From an uncultured Selenomonadaceae bacterium (GTDB taxonomy: Bacteria > Bacillota > Negativicutes > Selenomonadales > Selenomonadaceae): a stretch of 5,116 bases of DNA. A program made the translations under genes and the position numbers. Under the pieces are notes generated by a model. It saw only the letters and a program-made list of their open reading frames with translations. It was not told the DNA's origin and searched no databases. Shown here in pieces: positions 4,268-5,116 of the stretch (the first letter of the stretch is position 1; the number at the start of each line of letters is the position of its first letter). The DNA lies in NCBI GenBank assembly GCA_905236145.1, contig CAJOOE010000072.1:1-5116 (forward strand). The letters run 5' to 3'.

Positions 4268-5116
4268 TTGGTTACGGATTTTCACACGCATATTTTCCCG
4301 GACAAAATCGCCGGCAAGGTCATTGAAAAGTTGAGCAAAATGAGCAGGACATCGGCTTTTACCGACGGGACAATTTCCGGGCTGATTACTTCAATGAAAA
4401 AATCCGGGATCGATCTGTCGATAATTCTTCCGGTTGCGACGAATACGGAACAAGTCGAAAAGATAAACGATTCCGCCGCCCGGACGAACGAAAATTTTTC
4501 CGGTGCCGGGATTTTTTCTTTCGGCTGTATTCACCCGGATTTTTCAAATTTTAAGCGAGAGTTGTCGAAGGTGAGTGCCGCCGGCTTGAAGGGAATAAAA
4601 ATTCACCCCGTCTATCAAGACGCGAATATCGACGACATAAAATATTTGAGAATTTTTGAACGGGCGGCGGAGCTTGATTTAATCGTCGTCACTCACGCCG
4701 GGCTTGACATAGGTTTTCCGGGAATGATTCGCTGTTCTCCGGCTATGATTCGGCGGGCGGTCGATTCGATCGGAAATTTTAAATTTGTCGCGGCACACAT
4801 GGGCGGCTGGAAAAATTGGGACGAAGTTCCGAAATACCTTGCCGAAACGAAAATTTTTATCGACACGGCTTTTTCGACCGGATTTATAAAACCTCTGCCC
4901 GGCACCGTTTGGAACACGGAAGATTTAAAAATGCTCGACGCGAAAAAGTTTATAAATATTGTAAAAATTTTCGGCTCGGACAGAATAATTTTCGGGACGG
5001 ACAGCCCGTGGAGTTCTCAAAAAGAAACTCGTGAATTTATCGAAAATCTTGACATTGACCCGGCAGACAAGAAAAATATTTTGGAAACGAACGCCGCCGG
5101 ACTTTTGAAACTTCCC
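4268..5116 (+). CDS. Metal-dependent amidohydrolase (amidohydrolase-2 type), 3' end cut by the window
   Basis: The first 283 codons are open to the right edge with no stop, and the family length suggests the gene is nearly complete. It starts at a TTG (4268) because an in-frame TGA lies at 4262-4264. The protein opens with DFHTH, giving the HxH metal motif (H6, H8). Further family positions are GIKIHP (K111, H113), VTHAG (H143), AHMGG (H177) and the late FGTDSPW (D245), all in the expected order for a TIM-barrel amidohydrolase of the PF04909 type. Such enzymes hydrolyse C-N or C-O bonds or decarboxylate aromatic acids, so the substrate cannot be read from the sequence. No signal peptide or membrane segment is visible, so it should be cytosolic. 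It is divergent from rnmV and has no visible functional tie to the biotin operon. TatD DNase was considered, but the FGTDSPW ending and AHMGGW fit amidohydrolase-2 better. Confidence 0.85.
   Translation, partial: MVTDFHTHIFPDKIAGKVIEKLSKMSRTSAFTDGTISGLITSMKKSGIDLSIILPVATNTEQVEKINDSAARTNENFSGAGIFSFGCIHPDFSNFKRELSKVSAAGLKGIKIHPVYQDANIDDIKYLRIFERAAELDLIVVTHAGLDIGFPGMIRCSPAMIRRAVDSIGNFKFVAAHMGGWKNWDEVPKYLAETKIFIDTAFSTGFIKPLPGTVWNTEDLKMLDAKKFINIVKIFGSDRIIFGTDSPWSSQKETREFIENLDIDPADKKNILETNAAGLLKLP

Noticed and set aside
1..5116. CRISPR array, insertion sequence, tRNA, rRNA or prophage remnants
   Set aside because: I found no regularly spaced repeats, terminal inverted repeats, transposase or integrase motifs, or RNA gene signatures.

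Overview
The window reads as chromosome from an anaerobic member of the Bacillota, possibly Negativicutes. The phylum call rests on an RNase M5 gene, an ECF-type BioY and an anaerobe-type biotin synthase; the class call is a weak guess from overall style. Base composition is mixed: A/T-rich codons with many CCGG/GCCGG words, several TTG starts and purine-rich ribosome binding sites. I see no mobile element, CRISPR array, tRNA or rRNA.

Layout. (1) Bases 2-586: the 3' part of a class II fructose-bisphosphate aldolase gene, whose 5' end is outside the window. It is followed by a hairpin (613-640) and a strong intrinsic terminator (649-690). (2) Bases 728-756: a near-consensus promoter (TTGACG, 17 bp, TATAAT). 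It opens a compact four-gene operon on the + strand: a FabZ/MaoC-like hotdog protein (779-1288), the biotin S-component bioY (1292-1819), biotin synthase bioB (1825-2805) and a NIF3/DUF34 metal-binding protein (2809-3600). The gaps between these genes are only 3-5 bases. (3) On the - strand, ribonuclease M5 (rnmV, 3574-4122) converges on the NIF3 gene and overlaps its end by 27 bases. (4) After a 145-base divergent spacer, an amidohydrolase of the metal-dependent TIM-barrel type begins at 4268 and runs off the right edge.

The operon is the most interesting part. BioY would import biotin or a close relative, and BioB would convert dethiobiotin to biotin. No bioA, bioD, bioF or bioW is present here. 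BioB has Ser where the E. coli enzyme has the [2Fe-2S] ligand Cys97, and it has extra cysteines. This matches the recently described Type II BioB of obligate anaerobes, which uses a 4Fe-5S auxiliary cluster. The first gene encodes a small hotdog protein with a FabZ-style His/Glu pair that sits inside a MaoC-like GDxNxxH motif, preceded by about 80 residues I do not recognise. An exact BirA-type half-site, GGTTTACAA, lies between the promoter and that gene's start codon and hints at biotin-responsive control. Its left half is poor, so this is a hypothesis.

The best candidate for something undescribed is therefore a hotdog dehydratase-like protein built into a biotin salvage/uptake operon, together with the NIF3 protein at the operon's end. 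The neighbouring genes (aldolase, RNase M5, amidohydrolase) look ordinary.
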